Source of the DNA: Candidatus Poribacteria bacterium | Lineage (GTDB): Bacteria > Poribacteria > WGA-4E > WGA-3G | Reading direction: 5' to 3' | Length of the DNA: 64,000 nucleotides | NCBI GenBank assembly: GCA_022824265.1 | Contig: JAJEAG010000090.1 | Span: forward strand, 27,132-91,131 | Shown: positions 56,164 to 64,000 of the stretch, one piece after another | Position numbering within the stretch: position 1 is the stretch's first letter | Layout of the letters: every line of letters starts with the position of its first letter | The notes under the pieces: generated by a model | What the model saw: only the letters and a program-made list of their open reading frames with translations | The model's database searches: none | Told to the model about the DNA's origin: nothing | Program-made: the position numbers and the translations under genes

Positions 56164-57426
56164 TTATCTATTTAATGGGTTCAATACAAATCCTGTTGCC
56201 ATTTTGGGATAAAAGTAGGTCGATTTCTGCGGCATTGTCTTTCCTTCCATTGCCACTTCTAAAACCTGCTCTACAGGTGTAGGATTCATCAATATCGCAA
56301 CACGTTCAGTTCCATCGTTTACATGGGCAAATGCATCATCTGCATAAGCAGTATAACTGATATGGTTAGCAATGTTATCAATCTTAAATAACTTTTTAAT
56401 TATTGTGTCTTGAACGAGGGTAACATCCAATTGTCCTGCGGATGAAGAAGATGGAATTAACAGACGATATTTCTTGTCTGGCGTATACATGCCAAAAGCG
56501 GATGATTTTCCTTTATACGTCTCTAATTTTGCCATAAGGTTTGCAGGAGTGTCAATTTCGTGTACATCAAAGACTTCTGGTATTCCAGCAATAGCATTAT
56601 TGATTTGATCATTAGTAAGATTACTCAGTAATCGGTGAATTGCTAATACAGCCAATCCAGGAGATTCCATACGTACTAAGTTCACCATCATATAGTCGTA
56701 GCCATGCGGCGAATTACTTTCTCCATTATCAGCCATCTCATCTCGAAATGCAAGTGCAGTTTCATACCTGTGATGTCCATCAGCAATTAGAAGGGGCTTT
56801 GATGAAAAAAGATTCTGAATTTCACAATTGGATTCAGGATTATCTAAACACCATAATTGATGCGTACTCCCAAAGGATTCTGGACAATCGATCAGGGGAA
56901 GGTTTTCATCGGTAAAATCCTTCATTACATGTTCTATATCCCCATCGGGATCAGCATATAGGAGGAAGATAGGACTTAAGTTGGCATGACATGTCCGCAT
57001 GAGATTGAGTCTGTCAATCTTCGGTCCGGCATGTGTCTGTTCGTGGGGCAGGATAACCTTATTTTCAAACGGTTGCAATTTAACGAGTGCTATCAACGCA
57101 CGACGTGTATAGTGCTTTCCATCGGGTGCATGAAAGGATTGATCATAGATATAATAGCGAGGGGTTGGGTCCTGGGTGAGAGTATTATTTGCAATCCATC
57201 GGTTCAGTAATGTGGCTGCACGCGTATACTGATTATCTTTGTCATTGTCAGAGCCCTGTGGTTGACTCAATATCAAACGGATAATATTTGCTGGATGACG
57301 TGCTTCTAACTCAATTCGTTCTTCAGGCTTTATTACATCATAAGGAGGTGCAATAACATCTGCAATATTTCCTACCTTTTCTACATTGTAACGCAATCCT
57401 TGAAAAGGTATCACTGTCGTTTCCAT
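56164..57426 (-). CDS. DUF1015 family protein
   Basis: A 420-residue protein matching DUF1015: FQGLRYNVEKVGNIADVIAPPYDVIKPEERIELEARHPANIIRLIL at the N terminus, PHEQTHAGPKIDRLNLMRTCHANLSPIF in the middle, LIADGHHRYETALAFRDEM (a conserved ADGHHRY) and the C-terminal KSTYFYPKMATGFVLNPL. The family is widespread and some members are adjacent to serine biosynthesis, but this one's role cannot be inferred. No strong ribosome site was noted. Confidence 0.88.
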   Translation of the reverse strand: METTVIPFQGLRYNVEKVGNIADVIAPPYDVIKPEERIELEARHPANIIRLILSQPQGSDNDKDNQYTRAATLLNRWIANNTLTQDPTPRYYIYDQSFHAPDGKHYTRRALIALVKLQPFENKVILPHEQTHAGPKIDRLNLMRTCHANLSPIFLLYADPDGDIEHVMKDFTDENLPLIDCPESFGSTHQLWCLDNPESNCEIQNLFSSKPLLIADGHHRYETALAFRDEMADNGESNSPHGYDYMMVNLVRMESPGLAVLAIHRLLSNLTNDQINNAIAGIPEVFDVHEIDTPANLMAKLETYKGKSSAFGMYTPDKKYRLLIPSSSSAGQLDVTLVQDTIIKKLFKIDNIANHISYTAYADDAFAHVNDGTERVAILMNPTPVEQVLEVAMEGKTMPQKSTYFYPKMATGFVLNPLNR

Positions 57427-57464
57427 ATAACTCCTATATCTTTAAAGATTAGAATCTTGATAGT

Positions 57465-58394
57465 TCAATCCCACAATCTCATGCTAAAATACCTCTCTCC
57501 AAGGTCATTAAATACAGTAACAATAACACCTTCCTGTATTTCTTGAGCTAATTTGTATGCCCCATATAGGTACCCACCGGATGATGTTCCAACAAACCAA
57601 CCGTGTCGTGCAAGACGACTACACATGTCGTGTGCATTTTCTATTGAAGTTGGAATATAGTTATCAATGACAGATTCATCAAGTATTTCAGGCACAATGT
57701 CCTCTGGATCTCCAAGTGGCTTCAATCCCTCAATTCCCGGAAATCTTTCCGGTGCAATAGAAGATACTTGTATGTCGGGATTATAGTCTTTTAAACGTCG
57801 TCCTACACCAGTTATTGTCCCACCTGTTCCCACACCTGCTACAAAATGCGTTAGTTTACCCGCTGTCTGTTCTAAAATCTCTACACCAGTTGTTTCATAA
57901 TGAGCGCGCCAATTGTTATCATTTTCATACTGCGACTTGAAGAAATATTTGTCAGGTTGTGCTCCATATCTGCGATCTACCTCTCGCAATGCTTCATCAT
58001 ATCCGAGAATTGCATCGGTATAGATAATTTTAGCACCGTGTGAACTGATACGTTTTTTACGTTCCTCCGTGGCGTTATCTGGGATTACAAGTTCAACCTT
58101 ATATCCGAGTGTGGTTCCAATCATTGCATAAGCGATTCCCGCATTTCCTGAACTGGAATCCAGTACCACTTTTTCACGTGTAAGTTCACCGGTTCTGATT
58201 GCTTCAGTCAGCATCCGTAATACGGGGCGATCTTTTATTGAACCACCGGGGTTGTAAGTCTCCACTTTTGCGTAAATATCAACCTTTGGTAATTCATCTG
58301 TAAAGAGATCAATTTTTGCAAGAGGAGTCTGACCGATCAGTTGAAGCAGTGGATAGTCTGATAGATTCACACTTGAACCTGTTTGATTGTCCAT
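57465..58394 (-). CDS. cysteine synthase family PLP enzyme
   Basis: A 309-residue fold-type II PLP enzyme. LQLIGQTPLAKIDLF opens it, the PLP Lys is in YNPGGSIKDRPVL, the substrate loop is SSSGNAGIAYAMIG, and the phosphate-binding loop is GVGTGGTITGVGRRL. The C-terminal WFVGTSSGGYLYG is also conserved. It most resembles CysK/CysM, which combine O-acetylserine and sulfide. Loop sequence SSSGNAG (rather than TSGNTG) suggests an O-phosphoserine or CysM-like subgroup. ATP sulfurylase at 42.4 kb fits a sulfur assimilation role. Confidence 0.87.
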   Translation of the reverse strand: MDNQTGSSVNLSDYPLLQLIGQTPLAKIDLFTDELPKVDIYAKVETYNPGGSIKDRPVLRMLTEAIRTGELTREKVVLDSSSGNAGIAYAMIGTTLGYKVELVIPDNATEERKKRISSHGAKIIYTDAILGYDEALREVDRRYGAQPDKYFFKSQYENDNNWRAHYETTGVEILEQTAGKLTHFVAGVGTGGTITGVGRRLKDYNPDIQVSSIAPERFPGIEGLKPLGDPEDIVPEILDESVIDNYIPTSIENAHDMCSRLARHGWFVGTSSGGYLYGAYKLAQEIQEGVIVTVFNDLGERYFSMRLWD

Positions 58395-58417
58395 GTAGTA
58401 TTATGTGCCCTACCTTT

Positions 58418-59038
58418 CTATTCAATCTCTACGTCTGCAAGTCGTTTATCAATTATCCTTTTCATAAAGTTCTTAGCCGCACTACCTGTTAATTCACCAT
58501 TTAGTATAGGTTTAACCTCAAACTCGGTGATTCTCACCGTTGGATTAAGTCCATGCATAGGTGGCAACCAATCCCTGAATGTATCAAAAAATGCACGTTG
58601 TGCAGCACGACCATTCACATAAGGAAAATCCGCAGTTCTCCTCCGAAAACGATCAGGACCTTTTGCAAGTGCAGATGTATGGTGCTGCATGCAGAATTTT
58701 ACATATTTTTCTGGGGTGTAGGCGAGGGGAATATTCTCCGGATAATACTTAAAGGTGAGTTGTCTGTATTGCGTGAAATGTTGGAGTTCATCAAACTCAA
58801 ATATGAAATTATAGGGTTCTGGAAAAAAGGCATCAGGTATTAAATAACCGTCAGTTTTATCAGATGTTCCTTTCCAATCTCCATTGAGTTCAGTGTAAAG
58901 TTGCATAAGCGTATCGTAACGTTCACCGAAATGCTTCTGAAAGGGTTTGTTACGAAGCCAATCAAATTGTACCCGTTTTTCTGCGGTTGCTTTTAATACA
59001 TCCTCCACAAGTGCGATAATACCAACTTCTAACCGCAT
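58418..59038 (-). CDS. hypothetical protein with a nuclease-like D...ExD...H motif
   Basis: A 206-residue protein of no recognised family. One stretch, LIPDAFFPEPYNFIFEFDELQHFT (about 66-90), has the arrangement of a PD-(D/E)XK or Vsr-like active site: Asp, then a strand with ExD, then His. Surrounding basic residues (KGPDRFRRRTADF, KNFMKRIIDKRL) fit a nucleic-acid enzyme. No signal peptide. No Shine-Dalgarno was found before the ATG. It sits between the TIM-barrel and cysteine synthase genes. Confidence 0.6.
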   Translation of the reverse strand: MRLEVGIIALVEDVLKATAEKRVQFDWLRNKPFQKHFGERYDTLMQLYTELNGDWKGTSDKTDGYLIPDAFFPEPYNFIFEFDELQHFTQYRQLTFKYYPENIPLAYTPEKYVKFCMQHHTSALAKGPDRFRRRTADFPYVNGRAAQRAFFDTFRDWLPPMHGLNPTVRITEFEVKPILNGELTGSAAKNFMKRIIDKRLADVEIE

Positions 59039-59059
59039 ATAGGAAAAAACCGAATCTGT

Positions 59060-59866
59060 CTATACAGATTCAGTATCCAGATTTTTCAGTGAATCCTCTA
59101 CTAAAGGTGTCGTCAAACTTGCCAGATAATCTCTGTCTCTTTGCAATGCTTCCAATTTGTTATCTCCCTGCACAAATTCAACATGGAAATAACCGTTATA
59201 ATCTGCCTCATTTAGAGTTTGCACTATTTTGCTATAATCAACTACGCCATCAGCGATTGCACACGCTTTTCCATTTTCGTCAAAGTTCTGTGCATGTACG
59301 TTTACAACGTGTGGTGCAAGTCGTTGTGCTGCAGTATGAGGTTCATCTGCATCATATCGAGAAAGTGGTTGATAATACGTTTTCAAGGAGGGCATATTTG
59401 TACTTTCGATTATCTCAAGGATGCTATCAACGGAATCTGTGAGATGGTTATTGTGCATCTCCATCCCCAATACAATACTGCGAAAATTCGCCCATTGTGC
59501 CATACCAATCATACGAAATAAGATTAAACGCTTATCGGCTGGGGTAATGGACTTTGACGGACCTCCTCCAGACCAAATTCTAATCAGATTTGTACCGAGA
59601 TCTTTCGCAATATCAAATGCATCCTCAAAATGTTTTTGGTGTAAATTTATTAAGGGATCAACATAGGATCCAAATGCTGAAATCTCCAGTCCTTTCTGTT
59701 GTGCCATATCTCTAATGTTTTTTACATGAGATGCATCATATTCCACAGGCATGTGTGGTGGTTTTCCCCATACCTCAATTCCATCAAAACCGTGATCAGC
59801 AGCAATATCAATAACCTCTTCCAAAGGCTTTTCTTGAAAAGCGATTGTGCATAAACCCAATTTCAT
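59060..59866 (-). CDS. sugar phosphate isomerase/epimerase-like TIM barrel
   Basis: A 268-residue xylose isomerase-like TIM barrel: LGLCTIAFQEKPLEEVIDIAADHGFDGIEVWG at the start, NLIRIWSGGG, LGMEMHNNHLTDS with a metal-binding Glu, and YNGYFHVEFVQGD at the end with a second Glu. Such enzymes isomerise or epimerise sugars and inositols. GGGGGC lies before the ATG. It has its own promoter. Confidence 0.85.
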   Translation of the reverse strand: MKLGLCTIAFQEKPLEEVIDIAADHGFDGIEVWGKPPHMPVEYDASHVKNIRDMAQQKGLEISAFGSYVDPLINLHQKHFEDAFDIAKDLGTNLIRIWSGGGPSKSITPADKRLILFRMIGMAQWANFRSIVLGMEMHNNHLTDSVDSILEIIESTNMPSLKTYYQPLSRYDADEPHTAAQRLAPHVVNVHAQNFDENGKACAIADGVVDYSKIVQTLNEADYNGYFHVEFVQGDNKLEALQRDRDYLASLTTPLVEDSLKNLDTESV

Positions 59867-59900
59867 TGCTTTGCCCCCGTTTGTAGATTACTTTATAGAT

Positions 59901-59929
59901 AGGATAACACAATTTATAGCAGATTGCAA
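59901..59929 (-). promoter_or_regulatory. promoter for the TIM-barrel isomerase gene
   Basis: On the minus strand TTGCAA (59929-59924), 17-base spacer and TATCCT (59906-59901) with a TGT extended -10. Confidence 0.65.
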
Positions 59930-60063
59930 GGAAAGTTTAAACTATACCAGAGCCATTCAGTTTTCCAAATCCTATTATTTTTAATATTAAGCCTTCCTTT
60001 GTAGAAGCACTCTCCGAAACGCGACCTCTTCTCCTGAAAATCCTTGTTCAGACAACATCGTAG

Positions 60064-60082
60064 GGGCGAGGTCTCCTCGCCC
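60064..60082. repeat. GC-rich palindrome, family copy C
   Basis: GGGCGAGG-TCT-CCTCGCCC: eight perfect pairs with a three-base loop, preceded by GTAG. Same plan as the copies at 34.7 kb. Confidence 0.7.
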
Positions 60083-60191
60083 GTCTCCACTCATATCCTC
60101 TTCTATAGGGTAGACTTCTTGATCGCGACTTTATGACATATTTCTACGAATTAACGAAAACTAAATAACCCTGAGAATCAAGAGTGATAAC

Positions 60192-60220
60192 TTGACATTA
60201 CATACCGTTTCTGATATACT
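60192..60220 (+). promoter_or_regulatory. promoter for the mod operon
   Basis: TTGACA (60192-60197), 17-base spacer, TATACT (60215-60220), extended TGA. It is one of the best matches in the window; predicted transcription start is about 60227, essentially at the first modA ATG. Confidence 0.8.
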
Positions 60221-60228
60221 CAATTGAA

Positions 60229-61065
60229 ATGACAGATTGTTGTAAAAGCATGCACAGGATTGTAGCACCTTATATTTTTACTATTTTGCTTATCACTGTT
60301 TGTTTATTGGGTTGCTCAACTATTGACAACAAACAGCAGGAATTGAATGTCTTTGCTGCAATTAGTTTAACTGACGCACTTACAGAAATAGGTGAACAAT
60401 TCAACAAAGAGAATAACATTAAAGTTTATCTTAATTTTGCAGCATCTACGACCTTGCAACGACAAATAGAAAAGGGAGCATCCGCAGACATATTCATATC
60501 TGCAAGTTCAAAGCAGATAGATGACTTAAAGACCCATAATTTGCTTGAGGATAACAGTATATCTGATATTTTGGTCAACAATTTAGTTATTGTTTCTGAA
60601 AAAAAATCAGATATTCAATTAGACACTGTTGATCAACTACAGAACTCTACAATTTCTCGGATTGCAATCGGTCAACCTGATATTGTACCCGCAGGCACTT
60701 ATGCGAAAGAAGCATTGATTCACTACGACCTATGGACAAAGCTAAAACCAAAGTTGATCTTTGGTAATGATGTACGCGCAACACTCGCCTATGTTACAGC
60801 AGGAAATGTAGATCTTGCGATTGTATACGATACTGACAGTAAATTAACTAATGATGTCAAAGTTGTTCTCATAATTCCTGATGAAACATACACCCCGATA
60901 GTCTATCCTGCTGTAATTTTGAAAAGTAGTATGCGAAAACAGTTAGCGAAACAGTTTATTGTGTATTTGAAAGCATCTGGTGCTACAGCAATTTTTGAAA
61001 AGCATGGATTTACATGCTTATCACATACATCCGTTCCACAACGTGTACCTGACACATTACAATGA
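60229..61065 (+). CDS. modA: molybdate ABC transporter substrate-binding lipoprotein
   Basis: ModA captures molybdate (or tungstate) outside the cytoplasm. The 278-residue product carries a lipoprotein signal ending in CLLGC (Cys about 29), then ELNVFAAISLTDALTEIGEQFNKENNIKVYLNFAASTTLQRQIEKGASADIFISAS, the classic ModA start. VPAGTYAKEAL and GNVDLAIVYDTD line the oxyanion pocket. It starts either at ATG 60229, which would make the mRNA nearly leaderless, or at ATG 60250 (MHRIVAPYI), which leaves 23 bases of leader; neither has a good ribosome site. modB overlaps its stop. Confidence 0.92.
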   Translation: MTDCCKSMHRIVAPYIFTILLITVCLLGCSTIDNKQQELNVFAAISLTDALTEIGEQFNKENNIKVYLNFAASTTLQRQIEKGASADIFISASSKQIDDLKTHNLLEDNSISDILVNNLVIVSEKKSDIQLDTVDQLQNSTISRIAIGQPDIVPAGTYAKEALIHYDLWTKLKPKLIFGNDVRATLAYVTAGNVDLAIVYDTDSKLTNDVKVVLIIPDETYTPIVYPAVILKSSMRKQLAKQFIVYLKASGATAIFEKHGFTCLSHTSVPQRVPDTLQ

Positions 61066-61742
61066 GGATTACTTCTGCAGAAGTTGCCGCCCTTCTTTTA
61101 TCCATTAAAGTTTCACTGTTCAGCCTTGTTGTAATGCTTCCACCCGGTCTCTTGGTTGGATGGCTTCTGGCAAAAAGGGAATTTCGCGGGAAATCAATTC
61201 TCAATACATTCGTGATGTTACCATTGGTTTTGCCACCAGTGGTGAGTGGATATTTACTACTCCTTCTTTTAGGTAAAAATGGACCTATCGGCAGATTACT
61301 ATCAAATGTATTTAATATTGAAGTCATATTTACACCTTTCGCTGTTGTGATTGCAATTTCGGTTATCTCATTTCCGTTGTTAGTTCAAGGTATCATGACA
61401 GGTATGTCATCAGTGCCTTCAGAACTTGAAAACGCTGCACGGACACTCGGTGCTTCACCACTCAAAGTATTTTTTACAATCACATTTCCACTTGCTTATC
61501 GTGGGGTAATTGGAGGGATAATTCTCGGCTTTTCCAAAAGTCTGGGAGAGTTCGGAGCAACTATTATGGTTGCTGGAAACATCCCAGGTAAAACACAGAC
61601 TGTTGCATTAGCTATTTTTGAGGCAGTACATCTTGGACAAGATATTTCAGCATTCCGATTGGTATTAATATCAACTGTCCTCGCATTCATTTCAATATGG
61701 ATTACGGAACGAATTACCATTAGTAAAAATCGTATATATTGA
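61062..61742 (+). CDS. modB: molybdate ABC transporter permease
   Basis: The 226-residue permease has about five or six membrane helices. ALLLSIKVSLFSLVVMLPPGLLVGWLLAKREF starts it, and the coupling loop to ModC is ELENAARTLGASPLKVFFTITFPLAYRGVIGG (EAA motif). VLPLVLPPVVSGYLLL and GFSKSLGEFGATIMVAGNIPGKTQT are conserved ModB segments. Its ATG overlaps the modA TGA as ATGA. Confidence 0.93.
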   Translation: MRITSAEVAALLLSIKVSLFSLVVMLPPGLLVGWLLAKREFRGKSILNTFVMLPLVLPPVVSGYLLLLLLGKNGPIGRLLSNVFNIEVIFTPFAVVIAISVISFPLLVQGIMTGMSSVPSELENAARTLGASPLKVFFTITFPLAYRGVIGGIILGFSKSLGEFGATIMVAGNIPGKTQTVALAIFEAVHLGQDISAFRLVLISTVLAFISIWITERITISKNRIY

Positions 61743-61755
61743 GGTTATAATTGGT

Positions 61756-62040
61756 ATGGAAATACTAATTTTGTTTTTTAGTGGTATAATTATTGTTATT
61801 GCTATCTCAATTTTGAATCGTCGATCAAAAAACAAAGAATCTCATAAAAGAAAACGTATTCAGCGGGATGATACGAATACCGTTAATGCTGACGATGACT
61901 TTGAGGATGTACTATTAACCGGATTGATACTTGGGGATATGTTAGACGATAACGCACAGGATGAGTCGGATTTAGATGGAGATGATTCTGGAGATTATGA
62001 TGGTTATGATGATATAGATATCTATGATGGTTTTGAATAA
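61756..62040 (+). CDS. small acidic membrane-anchored protein between modB and modC
   Basis: A 94-residue protein starting at ATG 61756, 13 bases after modB. One hydrophobic helix (about 3-20) is followed by a basic patch (RRSKNKESHKRKR) and then a highly acidic tail (about 45-94) of Asp/Glu/Gly with DGDDSGDYDGYDDIDIYDG. No family was recognised. A weak GAGG precedes it. The acidic tail might bind metals or attach to another protein; its location inside the mod cluster suggests a tie to the transporter, but chance placement is possible. Confidence 0.7.
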   Translation: MEILILFFSGIIIVIAISILNRRSKNKESHKRKRIQRDDTNTVNADDDFEDVLLTGLILGDMLDDNAQDESDLDGDDSGDYDGYDDIDIYDGFE

Positions 62041-62117
62041 AACTCCGTATGGAAATCTAATTCACAATATTATTGATCTCATTCAATAAATCATGTGTTG
62101 TGAACATTCAGATAGTT

Positions 62118-63203
62118 ATGTCGGAAAACACAAATTTCTTGATCAATATAAGAAAACGATTTGGTAATTTTACTTTAGATATTGATTGTAAACTACAAGA
62201 AAAGGTTACAACAATACTCGGTGCATCTGGCAGTGGGAAAACTACGCTTCTGAACTGTATCAGTGGGACACTTTCTCCTGACGAAGGTCGGATCGTTTTT
62301 GGAAACCAGACATATTTTGATTCAGAATCAAAAATCAATGTTCCACCAGATAAACGACATCTCGGATATATTTTCCAAGAAGGATATTTATTCCCTCATT
62401 TAACCGTTGAAAAAAACATCCGTTATGGGCAATCCAGATTACAACGTAAAAACCGTAATAGTATTTCTCAAGTGGTTGAGATACTTGAGATAAGTCAACT
62501 ACTCGAACGCTATCCGAACCAACTATCCGGGGGACAACGTCAACGTGTCGCTATTGCACGTGCCCTTGCTATGGAACCACAATTACTATTAATGGACGAA
62601 CCACTTGCATCACTTGACGGAGGATTGAAAAGCCGTATTATTCCATATTTACATCACATAAAGAACAATTTTGAAATACCGATTATATACGTAACACATG
62701 CTATCATTGAAGCGATGGCACTTGCTGATGAAGCTTTTCTGCTTGATGATGGCAAGATTACTGCAAGTGGGGAACCAAATCAAATATTAGCGTCACCTTC
62801 AGCATTGCCAATTGCACATTTAACCGGTGTGGAGAACATATATTCACTGCCTGTTGCATCTTCAGATCAACAGAGAGGAATCACCGAATTAGAAATTGGG
62901 AAACAGCATCTCGTCATTCCATATATAGATGTGGAAATAGGTAAATCTGTCCCAGTTGCAATACGGGCAGAAGATATAATTATCTCACTTGAACCAAACC
63001 TACCAATCAGTGCACGAAATATACTGGAGGGTATTGTTGATGAAGTTGAAGACCAAACAATGCTGTCAATCCTCGTTGAGGGACATAGTTTTTTAGTGAA
63101 AATTACACACGAAGCACGGCAACAACTTGAAATAAGTAAAGGTAAGAATGTCTACTGCGTAATAAAGGCAAATGCCATCAATCTACTTTGGCAGGATTCC
63201 TGA
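62118..63203 (+). CDS. modC: molybdate ABC transporter ATPase
   Basis: The product (361 residues from ATG 62118; TTG 62073 is less likely) has Walker A GASGSGKTT, signature LSGGQRQRVAIARAL, Walker B LLLMDEPLASLD and switch His in YVTHAI. The C-terminal TOBE-type molybdate-binding domain is about 290-361 (ARNILEGIVDEVEDQTML, VYCVIKANAINLL). It powers ModA/ModB. Its last 21 bases overlap the 3' end of coaE on the other strand. Confidence 0.93.
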   Translation: MSENTNFLINIRKRFGNFTLDIDCKLQEKVTTILGASGSGKTTLLNCISGTLSPDEGRIVFGNQTYFDSESKINVPPDKRHLGYIFQEGYLFPHLTVEKNIRYGQSRLQRKNRNSISQVVEILEISQLLERYPNQLSGGQRQRVAIARALAMEPQLLLMDEPLASLDGGLKSRIIPYLHHIKNNFEIPIIYVTHAIIEAMALADEAFLLDDGKITASGEPNQILASPSALPIAHLTGVENIYSLPVASSDQQRGITELEIGKQHLVIPYIDVEIGKSVPVAIRAEDIIISLEPNLPISARNILEGIVDEVEDQTMLSILVEGHSFLVKITHEARQQLEISKGKNVYCVIKANAINLLWQDS

Positions 63204-63842
63204 GTCAGACTGCAGTTTGTCCCATAATGTATCAACCTGTTTTTTTAGTTCTTCAAGTGTTCCTTCATTTTCAATTACGACATCAGCATATTTGATCTTT
63301 TCACTTAGTGGCATCTGTGAGTCTATACGTGCTTGTGCATCAGTTTCGGTGAGGGGACGGTTCTGTGCTTTACTTCGTTCTATAATCCGTTTTATCTGTA
63401 TTTCTGGAGAGGAAGAAACGACTACAATTAAATCAACAGAATCATAAGCACCTGCTTCAATTAGCAGTGGAGCATCAAGCAGCACAACACATGAAGGGTC
63501 TTCCTTAACAAGCTGCTGTGCATGGGTACGGGAACGTTCAATTATCAATGGATGTAATATGGAGTTCAATCTTTCTCGAGCAGCTTTATCTACGAATACA
63601 ATTGCACCTAATTTTTTTCTACTGATATTACCAGATTCTTCAAGTATATCTTCACCAAATTCGTTTGTAAGTTCGGTAATAACTGGACTGTCTGCTTTGA
63701 GTAGTTGATGCCCAATTTCATCAGCGTTTATAGGAATTGCACCTTTTTCTGCTAATAATTGTGATACAGTCGTTTTTCCACATGCGATGCCACCTGTTAT
63801 TCCTACAATGATACCGCGTTTGCGGTGCGTTTTCGTGTTCAT
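63183..63842 (-). CDS. coaE: dephospho-CoA kinase
   Basis: CoaE phosphorylates the ribose of dephospho-CoA in the last step of CoA synthesis. The 219-residue product has a P-loop GITGGIACGKTTVSQLLAEKG, the substrate site PINADEIGHQLL and the lid VLLDAPLLIEAG with RIIERSKAQNRPLTETDAQAR. It is slightly longer than the E. coli enzyme (206). It converges on modC with a 21-base overlap. Confidence 0.93.
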   Translation of the reverse strand: MNTKTHRKRGIIVGITGGIACGKTTVSQLLAEKGAIPINADEIGHQLLKADSPVITELTNEFGEDILEESGNISRKKLGAIVFVDKAARERLNSILHPLIIERSRTHAQQLVKEDPSCVVLLDAPLLIEAGAYDSVDLIVVVSSSPEIQIKRIIERSKAQNRPLTETDAQARIDSQMPLSEKIKYADVVIENEGTLEELKKQVDTLWDKLQSDSGILPK

Positions 63843-63914
63843 GTGATTGAGTATACTTTAACTGATATTTCTCAGAATAGCGTTTAACCTAATAGCCATC
63901 AACCTTTAGCATGT

Positions 63915-63949
63915 AAAACGCTATGAAAATGCGTTTTGTTTTAAATTTT
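63915..63949 (+). terminator. possible weak terminator
   Basis: AAAACGC (63915-63921) and GCGTTTT (63931-63937) form a seven-pair hairpin with a nine-base loop, followed by a T-rich stretch (GTTTTAAATTTTT). No plus-strand gene ends nearby, so its role is uncertain. Confidence 0.25.
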
Positions 63950-64000
63950 TCTTGACTTTTAGTGCATGAGATACCATCCTAAATGGTAAAAGCTCACCTA

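Larger units (their letters stand above)
59867..60228. other. 362-base divergent intergenic region
   Basis: It separates the TIM-barrel gene (minus) and modA (plus). It contains a minus-strand promoter (59901-59929), the plus-strand mod promoter (60192-60220) and one GC-rich palindrome (60064-60082). No gene, tRNA or riboswitch-like structure was recognised; no conserved moco-riboswitch pairing was found by eye. Confidence 0.6.

Noticed and set aside
63952..63980. TTGACT near the right edge as a promoter
   Set aside because: No good -10 lies 16-18 bases downstream, and the gene it would serve is outside the window.

Overview
The window is AT-rich bacterial chromosome, densely packed with genes. 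It comes from a diderm (two-membrane) bacterium: it carries two Omp85 proteins (BamA and a TamA-like protein), Skp/OmpH, LpxD, LolC/E and LolD, apolipoprotein N-acyltransferase, a PorV/UPF0164-type outer-membrane barrel and several lipoproteins with clear lipoboxes. The mixture of DUF6785/DUF6784 membrane proteins, Gfo/Idh oxidoreductases, sugar-phosphate isomerase-like TIM barrels, beta-helix secreted proteins, a DUF4070-type radical SAM protein and GC-rich intergenic palindromes resembles Candidatus Poribacteria and related uncultured marine lineages. That placement is inferred from gene content, not from a marker-gene tree. I saw no rRNA, tRNA, CRISPR array, insertion sequence or prophage.

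Layout. 1-8.5 kb: a PorV-like barrel (minus strand), then lnt, prfB with an intact programmed +1 frameshift, and three tandem paralogous secreted beta-helix proteins sharing one C-terminal tail. 8.6-20.4 kb: lysS and a GNAT acetyltransferase, LolC/E and LolD, ilvE, then the envelope block bamA-skp-lpxD, a UbiA-family prenyltransferase and a TrmH/SpoU methyltransferase. 20.6-28 kb: a membrane protein with two VWA domains, MoaB, and a minus-strand group of a radical SAM protein, a fused two-domain ECF ATPase and EcfT. 28-36.6 kb: a duplicated Cache-like lipoprotein, a perfect hairpin between convergent genes, a large unknown exported protein, a lipoprotein/ELM1 pair, a purine-type permease and GTP-dependent PEPCK, with several palindromic repeats between them. 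36.7-48.5 kb, all minus strand: a TamA-like protein, a DUF433 protein, a zinc alcohol dehydrogenase, a DUF262 protein, ATP sulfurylase, a large membrane protein, endonuclease III and a DUF6785 membrane protein. 48.6-52.2 kb, plus strand: a DUF3352 protein, a possible toxin-antitoxin pair with a PIN toxin, and a Gfo/Idh oxidoreductase. 52.2-59.9 kb, minus strand: SDR, J-domain protein, an extended IF-1, a CinA-type protein, an esterase, DUF1015, a cysteine synthase, an unknown protein with a nuclease-like motif, and a TIM-barrel isomerase. 60.2-63.9 kb: modA-modB-(small acidic membrane protein)-modC, converging on and overlapping coaE.

How the genes work together. Lnt finishes lipoproteins, LolC/E and LolD release them from the inner membrane, Skp and BamA deliver and fold barrels, and LpxD supplies lipid A. 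ModABC imports molybdate and MoaB helps build molybdenum cofactor. ATP sulfurylase and cysteine synthase belong to sulfur assimilation. Promoters are easy to read: several have a TTG-starting -35, a 17-nt spacer and an extended TGN-TATAAT-like -10, suggesting ordinary housekeeping sigma control. The least explained items are the acidic protein inside the mod cluster, the N-terminal extension of IF-1, the inserted membrane segments of LolC/E, the repeated C-terminal coil of the radical SAM protein, the unusual antitoxin candidate and the palindromic repeat family.
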